Assembly (NCBI RefSeq): GCF_042453785.1 | Contig: NC_091666.1 | Location: forward strand, 26,680,501 to 26,744,500 | Origin: Malus domestica | Lineage: Eukaryota; Streptophyta; Magnoliopsida; Rosales; Rosaceae | Direction: 5' to 3' | Length of the DNA stretch: 64,000 bases | Shown: positions 23,158-34,649 of the stretch, piece after piece | Layout: every line of letters begins with the position of its first letter | How positions within the stretch are numbered: the first letter of the stretch is position 1 | Notes under the pieces: generated by a model | What the model was told of the DNA's origin: nothing | Databases searched by the model: none | The model's input: the letters and a program-made list of their open reading frames with translations, nothing else | Translations under genes and position numbers: made by a program

Positions 23158-24564
23158 ATGTCTTCTTCAAGAAGGGTGTATAAGCAGTTGCAAGAGCAAC
23201 AACAAAGGTTGTTGGCACAACAGGCAGAATTGGCCAATCTCGAGGAAGGTGGAGGTGGAGATGAGGCTTTCTTCATGGAGGAGGATGAGGATGATCACCA
23301 TAGAAGGCAGAAGGCCTCACATTCCCGCCGTGTCATGGAAGCCGTGGGTCAGATAGCCAAACCAAGACGTGTTGCAAACCTCGATAGAAAAAGGGAAAAA
23401 CGAGGTAAAAATCTATTGGAAGATTATTTTATTCCCAATAGCATATTCCCTGATCATGTTTTTAGACGGCATTTTAGAATGCAACGACATTTGTTCAACA
23501 AAATCATGAGTGATATTTGCAACCATGATTCATACTTTGTGCAAAAAGAGGATGCTTTTCATGTTCTAGGTCTTATTCCCGAGCAAAAAATTACGGCATC
23601 CTTGCGAATGCTTGCATATGGAGCATCTGCAGATCAAGTGGATGAGATCGCGAGGATGGGAAAAACAACTGTTCTGGAGTCCCTGATGCGGTTTTGCTCT
23701 GCAATTGAAGCCCTCTACACCAAAGAGTACCTCCGGACACCCACGTCAAGGGACATGCGAAGGCTTCTGAGGAAGGGTGAGATGCGAGGCTTCCCTGGCA
23801 TGATTGGAAGCATCGACTGCATGCACTGGACTTGGAAAAACTGTCCAAGTGCGTGGCAAGGAGCATATGGCGACAGAAAATGAGCCAAAAGCATCATTTT
23901 GGAAGCGGTGGCTTCATTTGATACATGGATTTGGCATGCTTTTTTTGGTGTTCCAGGAGCTCAAAATGACCTAAATGTCCTTGCTCAATCCCCAGTGTTC
24001 GACGAACTGCTGCAAGGAAACTCGCCGAGATGCACATATTAGGTTAATGGTACCCAATACGAGGGATCATACTACCTTGCAGATGGCATTTACCCAAGGT
24101 GGTCAACATTTGTCAAAACAGTGCCACATCCACAGACTGAAAAGGAAAAACACTTTGCAAAATGTCAAGAAGGGTGTAGGAAGGATGTCGAGCGTTGTTT
24201 TGGTATCCTGCAAGCTCGTTGGGCGATTGTCAGGGCTGCAGCTAGAATGTTTGATGTCGAGGCTCTTCGATCCATCATGATGACGTGTATTATTCTCCAT
24301 AACATGATTGTTGAAGATGAGTATGATTATGATGCCGTCAATGAATATGAGCCAGATCCGATGAACAACTCAAGAACACGTATTTATTGTGCTCATGATG
24401 GGACCGAAGATCCAGTGCAACACGAGCCGTTGGAACGTGATGGACGTTACAATGAATTGATCGTTCAGCGGTACACTAATGTGCAAGAGCCATACTGGCA
24501 CGTAACCCGCCAGAATGACTTGATTGAGCACCAGTGGGGATTGCATGGAGGCGAAGATAATTAG
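23158..24564 (+). pseudogene. Harbinger DDE transposase (ALP1-like), two in-frame stops
   Basis: A single frame of 469 codons starts at MSSSRRVYKQLQ and ends HGGEDN. It is broken only by TGA at 23881-23883 and TAG at 24042-24044, the latter where a Trp is expected (Y-W-V-N-G). Signatures in order: RRHFRMQRHLFNKI (about residues 101-114); the HTH-like LRMLAYGASADQVDEIARMG (about 151-170); GSIDCMHWTWKNCP with the first catalytic Asp (about 221-234); GAQNDLNVLAQSPVF with the second Asp; and RKDVERCFGILQARW with the catalytic Glu. The family's normal length is about 400-470 residues. Only point stops have accumulated, so the loss looks recent. Confidence 0.9.
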
Positions 24565-24930
24565 AATGAGGCTTGTGGTTGAAGAATAAATTGTATTTTT
24601 TTTAAGTTTAAGTAATTCTATGTAGTGTGTTTTGTTTTTAAGTTTATTTGGTGAGTTTATGTAATTCTATGTAGTGTGTTTTGTTTTTAAGTTTATTTGG
24701 TGAGTTTATGTAATTCTATGTAATGTGTTTTGTTTTTAAATTTATTTGGTGAGTTTATGTAATCTTATTTCATGTGTTTAAATAAAGTACAAAAGAAATT
24801 AAATAAATAATTACATTAAAATTGCATAAGAAATTAAATAAAGTTCAAACCTAAAAAAAGAAAAAACATAAGAAATTAAATAAAGTTCTACTAGAAAAAA
24901 GAAAGAAAATACATAAAAATACATAAGAAA

Positions 24931-26201
24931 TTAAATAAAGTCTCTCGAGTTAGGATATGTGGTGCTAGGATCTTGGTTGCCATGATTTGTGTAGCTAGAA
25001 CCCCCTTGACTTGTTTCCGCATCTCTTGCACGCCTCCTACGCATGGCATCTCTTTTTTCCGATGTCCAAAAATATTTAGAATTCGGAGACAGTCCTACTA
25101 GAGACTTGCTCATAGTGTCACGATCTGCTTGAGCCATCCTTTCTTCTCGAAGCAATTCATTTTCTCGATGAAGTGCTTCTCTAACCAGCTCGTTCTCTCG
25201 ATTAACTACTTCTCTTTGTCTTTCAGCCGCCGCATCACGGGCCTCAGTAGCTGCTAATATTGCTGCCATAGCAGCAACTTTTTCCTCATCTCTAGCCTTT
25301 TCTCGTGCCAAGTTTAGTTCACCTTGGCGAGCAAGTTCCTCCATATATTTAGTGTAGTCATTTTTGGAAGAACTACCTTTTTTCTTTGACGCCTTTTTAC
25401 CTAGAGGCCTTAGGGACTGACGAGTCGGTTGGGTCTCGGGCACTTGTTCAGCCGTCCCTTCCGTGTCTTGAAATGTGTCGGCTTCTTGTTCGGCCATGTC
25501 TGGTTCTGGAGAACTATGTAGACCCATACCGTGCATGACAACTTCTGGACCAGTTGCCACAATTTTGTATTTAGGGCAATCTTTGACAATTTGCCAACAT
25601 TCCAATCTATTGAATGATTTGTTCCCGTTCTTTGAATTGTAGAATGCTTGAGCTTGTAGTGTCTATAAAAAAGTGGGATAACATAGTGTTAAAAAATGCG
25701 GGTGTAACACAAATAAATAAATTCAAAATATTAATACGGGTGGAATGCATATAAATTACATAAAAATGACATAAGAAATTAAATAAAAATGACATAAGAA
25801 ATTAAATAAAAATTACATAAGAAATTAAATAAAAATTACATAAGAAATAAGATAAAAATTACATACGAAATTAAATAAATCAAAATATTAATGTGAGTGG
25901 AATGCATATAAATAAATAAAAATATTGTCACCTGATCCGCTAAACTTGTCCCACTACGGAGGTTACCGGAAGCATGAGAGATGGCGTTTTTCCAACAAGT
26001 AAATGATGCGTTGAGTTTTTTCCAACGACCTTGAAGACCTTGACTAGTTCTGGCGTTTTCTCCATGTACATCACAAAACGCTTTCGTAATTTTACTCCAC
26101 ATCTCTCGCTTATCCATCTCATTACCCGTAATCGGATCATGAGTAGTGTGAACCCAACATTCACACAACGTAACATCTTCAATGAGCTTCCACGAAGACA
26201 T
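24931..26201 (-). CDS. Harbinger second ORF: MYB/SANT-like protein, spliced
   Basis: Exon 1 is 26201-25932 (90 codons, MSSWKLIEDVTLCECWVHTT to GTSLADQ). The intron 25931-25663 has GT and AG borders, and exon 2 is 25662-24931 (from TLQAQAFYNSKN). Phase is maintained, giving about 333 residues with no stop. The N-terminal half is a trihelix/SANT-type DNA-binding domain (WVHTTHDPITGNEM, WSKITKAF, LQGRWKKLN, YNSKNGNKSFNRLECWQIVK). A coiled-coil, Arg/Glu-rich region follows (ARQGELNLAREKARDEEKVA, ENELVREALHRENELL). In this superfamily the second ORF binds the transposase and terminal DNA and is needed for mobility. It may still be expressed and could act in trans. Its promoter region matches the segment now in front of the transposase of Harbinger 2. 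Confidence 0.8.
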
Positions 26202-26917
26202 TTTTTTCTCTTAAAGTGTAGAAAATATTGAAATGTAGATAGTATAGAAAGTGTAGAAAATATTGGAATGTGGTGTAAAGGTAGAAGATGAGGGTTAGGT
26301 ATTTATAGGAAAAAAAATTAACATTTTTCAAAATTTTCTGTAATTTTTTTAAAATTTTCTGTATTTTTTAATAATTTTTAATGAATTTTAATATAGTTAA
26401 TTAATCTGGATCGTTGGATTTGAAAAATATTCAAATCCAAGAGCTAGGGAGTTGCCACGTGGCCAACGGTCATATTTCTGACCGTTAGGCCCTTTTTTTT
26501 TTTTTTAATTTACTTTTTGTGAAAAAAACGTGGACCGTTGATCTTTGATCCGACGGTCTAGTTTAAAAGTAAAATTTAAAATTTTTTTACCATTGGAAAT
26601 CCAACGGTCTAGAAAACTAGCCGTTGGAAATCCAACGGCAGAGAGGTAGCCACGTCGCAACTCGGGGGGGGGGACTGACAGCGCCTGCACGCGGGCCCCG
26701 GCGTCTGAAAGCTTGTCGGGCACTCGCCAAACGGCTGCGTGAAGTGCACGCGCCATGCTTCTTCCCCGGCTTCTGTCTCAGTCTCTTTTGGGCTGGGCTC
26801 TTGCCCAGCTCGGGCTGGGTACCAGTCAGTTTGTTGGGGTGGACTTGATTGACAGAGGCCTGGCTTGGTTTTTGGACTGGAGGCTGGGACATTTGGTCCC
26901 CGGTGGAATTGCTCTTA

Positions 26918-27198
26918 CTGAATGACAGCAAACCCAAACCCACCCCAATCCGTCTCAAATGCACAGGACAAAATTACCCTCCTAACTTTTAATAACTACG
27001 TTACAACCCAGCCCAAAATCCCACGGTTTTGTTGTAAATAAAGCAAAATCGAGGGGGGAGGAATTGACCTCAAAAGACAAAATCACCCTCTGAATTTTTT
27101 AGAATTACCCCCCAACCCAGCCACATTCGGCTGGCATTGTCATAAATAAAGCAAAATCAAAACAAACCCTGCCCTCCCCCCTACTTTAGAATAAGTAA
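26918..27198 (-). repeat. Right (5') end of the Helitron block
   Basis: Two imperfect copies of an about 115-bp unit lie in 26970-27160, each with aacccagcc followed by a gtaaataaagcaaaatc-type end. A related single copy ends Helitron I near 17600-17650. The terminus on minus reads TCTAAAGTAGGGGGG. The last eight plus-strand bases, ataagtaa, belong to neither the Helitron pattern nor the host exon. Confidence 0.55.
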
Positions 27199-30100
27199 TT
27201 ACATAAAACCAGGCCTCTATGCAGGTAAAGTTACAAAAAAGAAGCTGCTCCTTGAGTTCCTCAAAGATCACGCTGCAGCTTCGGATGTCCCTTCTATTTC
27301 TGCTCCCAATGCATGTATCCCAACTGTGTCTTCAACTCTTACGAAGCAAAATGCATTCTTGCTTTTCGACTGGATTCGTCACCTGAAATACGAGAGGGTT
27401 CACATTCCAGAGAAGTTTTTGAAAAGCATAGCGAACAGTAACTGGCTGAAAGTTTATTTGAATGGATCTTCGGGTGCCAGCAGGCCACCTTCGCAGTCAT
27501 TCATACTCACATCATCATGTGGAAACATTCTGCAGAGTGGATCTAATTTTGTTGATATCACATTGGTTGACATGAGTTATTATGGCGAGAAAATTAATGA
27601 TTACAAGGAGGAGTTAAAAGTACTTGGAGTTACGTTTGAATACGCAGAAGCATGAAAGTTTATTGGGAATCGTCTTATGTCTCTTGCATCTTCAACCATT
27701 TTAACTAAAGACAGTGTACTTTCAATCCTGAATTTTATCAAGTTTTTGAGGGACAGCTATCTTTCACCAGAAGAATTCATATCCAGTATTAAAAGGGGCT
27801 ATGGCTTAAAACGTCCCGTGGCTACAGGTCTCCGGTTGGATCTGTCTTGTTCAACCAAGGGTGGCGAATTGCATCCAAAATTAGTGACATTCCCTTCATT
27901 GATCAGGAGCTTTATGGTGAAGAAATTCTTCATTTCATAGAAGAACTCGAGTTGCTTGGTGTGGTTGTTTCCTTCCACACAAATTACCAGCTCATGATCG
28001 ACCACCTAAAGCCACCGTCATGCTTAGCTTCTCTAACATCGGATGCTATTCTACTATTGCTGGCAATTATGAAGATCTCAAATTCATCTGATAAGATTGT
28101 CGAAGTATTGAGTGGAACAAGGTGCCTGAAAACAAACAATGTTTACAAGTTTCCACATGAATGTCTCTTGCTTCACGAGGAATGGGGTTGCCTTCTTCAG
28201 GTGTTTAGTGGTCTTCCATTGATTGATCACAATTTCTATGGAGACAAAATATTTTCCTTCAGAAATGAGTTGAAGAAAATAGGGGTGGTTGTTGATTATG
28301 AGGAGGCTGCAAAAGTATTTGCTCGTTATTTCAAGCAGTACGCATCTTTGACTTCCATCACCAAGGAAAATGTTGCATCATTTCTGTTGTGTTGTAGAAA
28401 GCTGAAGGGAACTCCTTTTAAATTTCCTGAAGATTTGAAAAGCTGCATTCGGGAGGAAAAGTGGTTGCGCACTCGTCGTGGTGCTTATAGATCTCCAAGA
28501 GAGTGCATTCTCTATAGTCCTGAATGGGAATATATCTCTCCAATATCTCGTCTCCCTTTTATCGACGATTCTGAAAATTGTTATGGCAAGAATATTCATG
28601 AATATAAGAAGGAGCTCAAGAGCATGGGGGTCGTTGTGGAATTCAAGCAGCATTTCCCCAGACAATGCGCTAGCATTGCTGGATTGCATGCAGATTTTAT
28701 TGCAGGCGAAAGATTATTCCTTTCCGGATGCATTCAGAAAGAAAGTTTCTCAACCATGGTTGAAGACTTATGCTGGTTATAGGCCTCCCAGCAAGTGCTT
28801 GTTGTTCGACTACAAATTTGATGGGTTTCTGAAAAAGACCGACGGGCCTTTCATTGACGAAGAATTTTATGGTTCTAAAATTACAACCTACAGAAAAGAG
28901 CTCTCTGCGATAGGGGTGATCGTTGAAGTGGAGCAAGGATGTCCATTGATTGCCAGCCACCTTGATTTTCATAATGAACTTTCCACTTTCGTTCGAGTAT
29001 ACAAGTACTTGAATGAGTTTAAGTGGAAGCCGGATTGTGAGGCTTACAAAAGGATCTGGATTCCGAATGGAAATCAGAATGGAGAGTGGGCTAGTCCTGA
29101 TCAATGCGTAATTAATGACAAAGACGGGCTATTTGGTTTGCAGCTTACTGTCCTGGAGACCTACTTTGAGCATAACCTGCTAGTGTTCTTTTCGTATGCT
29201 TTTGGGGTAAAATCTCATCCTTCTATTGAGGACTACTGCAAGCTCTGGAAGGTTTGGGAAAGCTCCAAAATAAGATTGTCGCATGCGCAGTGTTGCAAGT
29301 TCTGGGGTTATATTGCAAAGAGCTGGAATTCGAAAACAGAGAAAGTTCTTACTGAGGCCTTGGTGAAACTGCCTGTTAATTCCGGCTCAGATGAAATCTT
29401 GTTGCTAAACAAGTCGGACGTGTTTCTTGCTAATGACTTGCTACTGAAGGATCTTTTTGAGCAGTTTTCTCATCACCCCTTATTTGTTTGGTACCCGCAG
29501 CCGAGCTTGCCTGCATTACCTCGGGCTACATTGCTTGAAATTTACAAGAATATTGGTGTTTGCACTATTTCAGAATCTGTACAGAAGGAAGAACTGCCCC
29601 TAGAAATTGTCTTTGGGCAAAAGGTAATTCCAAGGGATGGTTTGATTTGGAAACCGCTGTTGAAGCTCATTCTTGGTTTTCTAGCTGATCCCGCCTTCAA
29701 AATGGAAGCAGAAAGGAGGCATGAAGCTGTGCAAGGCCTTCTCAATCTTACTATTGTGGAGACAATCGAACCAATCAATGTAAGCTATAACTTACCATTG
29801 TCTTCCGGGGAGGTTTTGAACGTGAGGGCAAGCCGAAAGATACGATGGGACAAAGAAAAGTCCACATTTTTCACACAGAAAATGGACAGATCTGGAGGGC
29901 AGAAAAGTGTCATTGAGTTTGCCACATATTTCTCTGAAGTAATATCTACCGGTGTCCTGTGGGAGAACACTGATCATATACCTGCACTTTCGGAGCTGAT
30001 CAAGTTGGCATTCGTGCTGGATTTCGACGAGGAAGCAGTTGAGTTCTATATGAAGTCCAAGAATTTGCGAATCTTCGTCGAGGATGAGGAATTCCTCTGC

Positions 30101-30295
30101 GAACGCTGCGGCATGTTCGCTGTCCCCAGTGACCACGCGGCTGCGCGTGTTTCCTGGCGCGTGACAGCGAGTGACGGTGCGTGGCACCACCGCCGGAGAT
30201 CACGGCTGCATGTGGCTGGAGCACAGAGGCGCGTGGCTGGAGCACGGGGACACATGACGGCTCGTGCGGCGGCGAGTGCAAGACCCGAGACCTAA
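27199..30295 (+). pseudogene. Locus A 3' half: repeat region and C-terminus of the NO VEIN-like protein
   Basis: It resumes YIKPGLYAGKVTKKKLLLEF and encodes five tandem repeats of about 105 residues (starts near 27340, 27677, 28020, 28340 and 28655). They share a core L-P-F-I-D, YG..I, EL..(L/M)GVVV (for example FIDQELYGEEI, LIDHNFYGDKI and FIDEEFYGSKI). The conserved C-terminal region follows: LWKVWESSK, WYPQPSLPALPRA, VIPRDGLIWKPLLKLILGFL, SGGQKSVIEFATYF. Breaks are an in-frame TGA at 27653-27655, a one-base loss near 27800 and a small deletion with frame change near 28650. From there the frame is open to 30295. The family normally ends VEDAEFLNSAYPSI, as in locus C. Here, after VEDEEFL (about 30092), it runs into an unrelated GC-rich 67-residue tail. 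Confidence 0.83.
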
Positions 30296-30300
30296 CCTTA
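30093..30300 (+). other. Foreign GC-rich 3' tail fused to locus A
   Basis: The base composition changes sharply (much richer in G and C) where the native C-terminus should be. The phrase gtggctggagcac occurs twice (near 30211 and 30233). The open frame reads Arg/Ala-rich residues and ends TAA at about 30295. No inverted ends were seen, so its origin is unknown. Confidence 0.6.
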
Positions 30301-30927
30301 GGTTTTTTTTTGGTTCAAAATCATGCGGCGCCCTCCATTTATTGTTTAAGGTTTAGTTTGTGTCCTTAAGTACTGTCTTACTAATATAATGTGTGGTTTC
30401 AATGTAAATAATTATTGTGATATTCCGATAATCCGTCAATATATAAATGCTGTGAACTTTAATCTGTATTAGTTAATGTGATTTTCTTGTGATTTTGGAC
30501 AGTTGATATTTGATAGCTTCTTTTGTTGGCACCTGATCTATTCAAATTATTCATAAATATTATTTTGTTAACTTGATAGCTTCTTTAGTGTGACAAAGCA
30601 TTGCACCCATATTTCTGTCTCTTGGATTTTAGAATCTCTACGAAATCTACCAAAATGCGTCCGAATCCTCGTGACGATTTCAGTTTCTTTCTTTGATTCA
30701 TGGTATAAGGAAGGTACAGATGCAAATATCGGTTAGGCTAGTTGGACGGGGTAGCGTGCATGCCCCTTTGCAATCGAGTTTAAATTCATCAAAGTATATT
30801 TTTTTGTACAAGAAATAAATTAGAGTAGGCACCGTCTTGTCCTATGCCAAAGCTTGAATAAGGTTAGTTGAAATTTTGAATGAAACATTTTTTGTTTTGG
30901 GACAACTATTTTTGTTCACCACCTTTA
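30301..30927. other. 3' flank of locus A
   Basis: AT-rich with no gene. A tRNA-like stretch (ggctagttggacggggtagc, then gcaatcgagtttaaattc) at about 30735-30795 could be a decayed SINE head. Confidence 0.4.
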
Positions 30928-33617
30928 GAGCAGTTCCACCGGAGGTGGAATAGCCCAGCACCCAGTTAAAAAATCAAGTTGGGACCTTGTCAATTCACCC
31001 CAACCTAGCAACTTGCCTGGCACCCAGCCCAAGCTGGTCTCTGGGCCAACCCAAAATTGATTGACCAAGGAGCCAGGCTATTTGCGTGGAGCGTGCAGCT
31101 CACTCTGAGTGGGCGCGAGTAGGGGACAAGGGTGCAGGCGGCAAGGCCCGCTGTCAGCCCACTTGTGCTTCACCCGGAAGGAGGCGATGTGGCTCTCTCA
31201 ATGCCGTTGGATTTCCAACGGCTAGTTTTTGTAGACCGTTAGATTTCCAACAGTAAAAAAAAATTTTAATTTGACTTTTAAAATGGACCGTCCGATCACA
31301 GATCAACGGTCCACGTTTTTTCACCAAAAATAAAAATAAAAATAAAAATAAAGGCCCAACGGTCAGAATTATGATCGTTGGCCACGTGGCAGCGCCTTGG
31401 CTCTTGGATTTGAATATTTTTCAAATCCAATTATCCAGATTAATTAACAATATTAAAATTTATTAAAAATTATGAAAAAATACAGAAAAATTATTAAAAA
31501 ATACATAAATTTTTTTTAAAAATACAGAAAATTTTTAAAAGAAGTTTTTTTTTTTTTTTCTATAAATACATAACCCTCATCTTCCACCTTTCACCACATT
31601 TCAATATTTTCTACACTTTCTACCAAAGCTTTCATATACTTTTTGTGTGAAAAAAAATACCAAAAAGCTCATCCTTAATTTTTTTTGTCCATATAAACCA
31701 TACAGCCCTACATCCATCTTCATTGTTTTCAAATCTTGAGTTTTTTTACAATGTCTTCTTCAAGGAGAGTGCATAAACAATTTGTGGAGCAACAAAAAAG
31801 ATTGTTGGCACAACAAGAAGAATTGATCAATCTCAAGGAAGGTGGAGGTGGAGATGAGGCTTTCGCAATGGAGGAGGACTCGGATGATGACCATAGAAGG
31901 CAGAGGGCCTCACATTCCCGACGTGTCATGGAAGTTGTAGGTCAGATAGCCAAACCCAGACGTGCCGCAAACTTCGATGGAAAAAAGGGAAAGACGAGGT
32001 AAAGATCTCTTGGAAGATTATTTTATTCCCAACAGCGTATTCCCTGATCATGTTTTTAGACATTGTTTTAGAATGCAACGAAGTTTGTTCAACAAAATCA
32101 TGAGTGCTATTTGCAACCATGATCCATATTTTGTGAAAAAAGAGGATGCTTTTCGTGTTCTAGGTTTTCTTCCAAAGCAAAAAATTACAGTTGCCTTGCG
32201 AATGCTTGCATATAGAGTATCTGCAGATCGAGTGGATGAGATCGCGAGGATGGGAAAAACAACTGTTCTGGAGTCCCTAATGCAGTTTTGCTCTGCAATT
32301 GAAGCCCTGTACACCAATGAGTACCTCCGGACACCCACGTCAAGGGACATGCGAAGGCTTCTGAGGAAGGGTGAGATGCGAGGCTTCCCTGGCATGATTG
32401 GAAGCATTGACTGCATGCACTGGACTTGGAAAAACTATCCAAGTGCATGACAATGAGCTTATGGTGACAGAAAATGAGGCAAAAATATCATTTTGGAAAC
32501 TGTGGCTTCATTTGATACATGGATTTGGCATGCTTTTTTTGGTGTTCCATGAGCTTAGAATGACCTAAATGTCCTAGCTCAATCTCCAGTGTTCGACGAT
32601 ATGCTACAAGGAAAATCGCCGAGATACACATATTGGGTTAATGGCACTAAATACGATGGACCATACTACCTTGCAGACGACATTTATCCAAGGTGGTCTA
32701 CGTTTGTCAAAACAGTGCCACATCCATAGACTGAAAAAGAAAAACACTTTGCAAAATGTCAAGAGGGGTGTAGGAAGGATGTGGAGCACTGTTTTGGTAT
32801 CCTGCAAGCTCGTTGGGCGATTATCAGGTATACTACTAGAATGTTTGATGTCGAGGCTCTTCGATCCATCATGATGACGTGTATTATTCTCCACAACATG
32901 ATTGTGGAAGATGAGTATGATTATGATGTCATCGATGAATATGAATCGAATCCGATGAACAACTCAAGAACACGTATCTACTGTGCTCATGACCGGACCG
33001 AAGATCCCGTGCAACACGAGCCGTTGGAACAGGATGTAAGTTACAATGAATTGATCGTTCAACGGTACACAGATGTGCAAGAGCCATACTGACACGTAAC
33101 CTGCCAGAATGACTTGATTGAGCACTAGTGGGGATTGCAAGAAGGTGAAGATAATTAAAATAAGATTGTGGTTGAAGAATAAAGTGTATTTGATGAGTTT
33201 ATGTAATTTGATTTTAGTGTGTTTTTTTATAGTTTATTTGATGAGTTTATGTAATTTTATTTTAGTGTGTTTTTTTTTAAGGTTATTTGATGATATGTAA
33301 TTTTATTTTAGTGTGTTTTTTTTAAGTTTATTTGAAATTTTATCCGAAATTGGTTAAAAAATTTATCCAAAAATAAAACTATTTTTTTATTTATTCTTTT
33401 TAAAAAAATATAAAATATTTTAAATGGGGCTGGTGCCAGCGCATTTTGTAGGGGTGGAGATCGTTTGTGCCAGCACATTTTTAGACTAGGTGCCAGAGCA
33501 TTTTTTTAGGGGTGGAGATGCTTTGGCCGATTACTGTTCACTGAGATCTATTACTGTTCACTTGAGTGGATAAATGCGTTGGGTTTTGGCGCAAAGTCTT
33601 TAGGGGTGGAATTGCTC
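30928..33617 (+). mobile_element. PIF/Harbinger transposon 2, rearranged and defective
   Basis: This 2690-bp element has ends GAGCAGTTCCACC and GGTGGAATTGCTC and a TTA target duplication at 30925-30927 and 33618-33620. It holds one decayed transposase on plus and no MYB-like ORF. Its left end and the following 690 bp match the reverse complement of the right end and MYB-gene promoter of Harbinger 1. Its right end matches the reverse complement of the left end of Harbinger 1. The transposase is therefore inverted relative to the ends, compared with Harbinger 1. Confidence 0.88.
31751..33158 (+). pseudogene. Harbinger DDE transposase, decayed
   Basis: It is clearly homologous to the transposase at 23158 (MSSSRRVHKQFVEQQKRLLA, FRMQRSLFNKIMSAICNHDP, GSIDCMHWTWKNYP, MEHCFGILQARW). 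It is broken by a frame change near 31995 and about eight stop codons, among them stops just after NYPSA near 32448-32477, near 32550, in PHP-TEKE near 32729, and near the 3' end. The first-Asp region and the third acidic segment (where the catalytic Glu reads V-E-H-C-F-G) are still readable. It is older or less constrained than the copy in Harbinger 1. Confidence 0.88.
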
Positions 33618-33620
33618 TTA

Positions 33621-33997
33621 ATCACTTATATGTAACCTCCATGAATGGATTGTATCGTAGTAGTCATCATCATAAAATTGGGTTAATTACACTAACACTT
33701 TGAGATTTATTGAGTTTTCACACAACCTCTTCACGTTTAACACATTATACTAACACCCATTGAGGTTTTAATTCACTTACACAAAACCTCTTTTATTCAA
33801 ATTTCATTCTAAAAAATTTCCGTTAAGACAGATTTAACCTTAAAATTAATTACATAAGAAAAATACATAAACTTTATAAAGAAATAGAAAAATCAAAACA
33901 ATAATAAAAAAATCCCTAGCAGCCAACCATTTCCTTCTTGATAAAGCACCCGTCCCCCTACCTTGCCATGGCTTCCGGCAAACCCCATTCCCTTTAT
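33621..33997. other. MULE-like terminal sequence beside the copia fossil
   Basis: No gene. From about 33681, gggttaattacactaacac followed by gagttttcacacaacctctt resembles a common plant MULE terminus. An imperfect inverted partner (gtgttagggtaatatctc, then gttttgtgaaaactcag) lies at about 43517-43560. The two may be the ends of one large element that later received the copia and MULE insertions. Confidence 0.4.
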
Positions 33998-34649
33998 TGT
34001 TAGGACTTTATTGAATTGTCACTAAGCATTATAAGGACAATTAAACATGGAATAAATTAATTAATGACAAAAAAATCCCTTGTTTGTAGGACACTAAGTG
34101 CATTAGTTATGTTTAACAACTAATGAATGTGGAGGTTTTTTTGGGCTTCAACGATCCCACGATAGTTGATATGCAGTTGGGTTATAAGTCTATATAGGAG
34201 GTGTCCCTGCTCACACGAAGATTAAGTCAAAACAAGATCTAGAACTATCGCTAGGGTTTTGATATTAAGTTCCTTAGTGAGTAGAAGACTCTCTTGGTGT
34301 TGTCTTTGCTGCTTGATTGATGGGGTCCTCAGAAGAAAGGAAGGATCTCAAAAAGACCGTGTGATTCTTTCTTGGGACAATTGATTGCAGAAACTACATC
34401 AAAATGGGTTTATGATAATATATTATCCGAGTATGATAATCACATGAAATTGTAATTCATCAATCATAACATGCATATAAGTTCTTATAAAGAAGACAAC
34501 ATGTGAGTGGTTCAATTAATGAATTAGAGCATAGTGATTGCTGGGTTTCCTCTGATATCATTGAATTGTGGCATAAGAGAAGTCGGAAGAGCGACATCAG
34601 TTTAGTGTTGTTCGACCAGTTTGAGTTGTGGAAAATGATAAACATGACG

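Larger units (their letters stand above)
22470..26914 (+). mobile_element. PIF/Harbinger transposon 1, with both ORFs
   Basis: This 4445-bp element has ends GAGCAATTCCACC and GGTGGAATTGCTC as inverted repeats. A TTA target duplication lies at 22467-22469 and 26915-26917. Both are diagnostic of PIF/Harbinger. It carries the usual convergent pair: a DDE transposase on plus (23158-24564) and a MYB/SANT-like ORF on minus (26201-24931). Removing the element restores the sequence seen uninterrupted at 17540. The transposase carries two in-frame stops while the second ORF is open, so the element is probably not autonomous now. Confidence 0.9.
6112..27198 (-). mobile_element. Helitron block (about 21 kb), probably two tandem related Helitrons with gene fragments
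   Basis: Read on the minus strand, the left boundary is a Helitron 3' end. It has the short palindrome CCCGC...GCGGG, then about 11 bases, then CTAG at 6115-6112 against a host T. The right end, again on minus, is TCTAAAGTAGGGG at about 27190, starting with the TC expected of a Helitron 5' end. Eight bases (27191-27198) before the host resumes are unexplained. The host exon reads through the two flanks with no duplication, as expected. There is no RepHel ORF, so the block is non-autonomous. Recognisable captured exons (syntaxin, LCB1) and a 5' exon near 17300 are all on minus, matching the element's direction. A Harbinger (22470-26914) is nested inside. Confidence 0.72.

Noticed and set aside
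23591-23897. Minus-strand ORFs opposite the Harbinger transposase
   Set aside because: They are shadows of the plus-strand transposase frame and are repeated in the same place in the second Harbinger.
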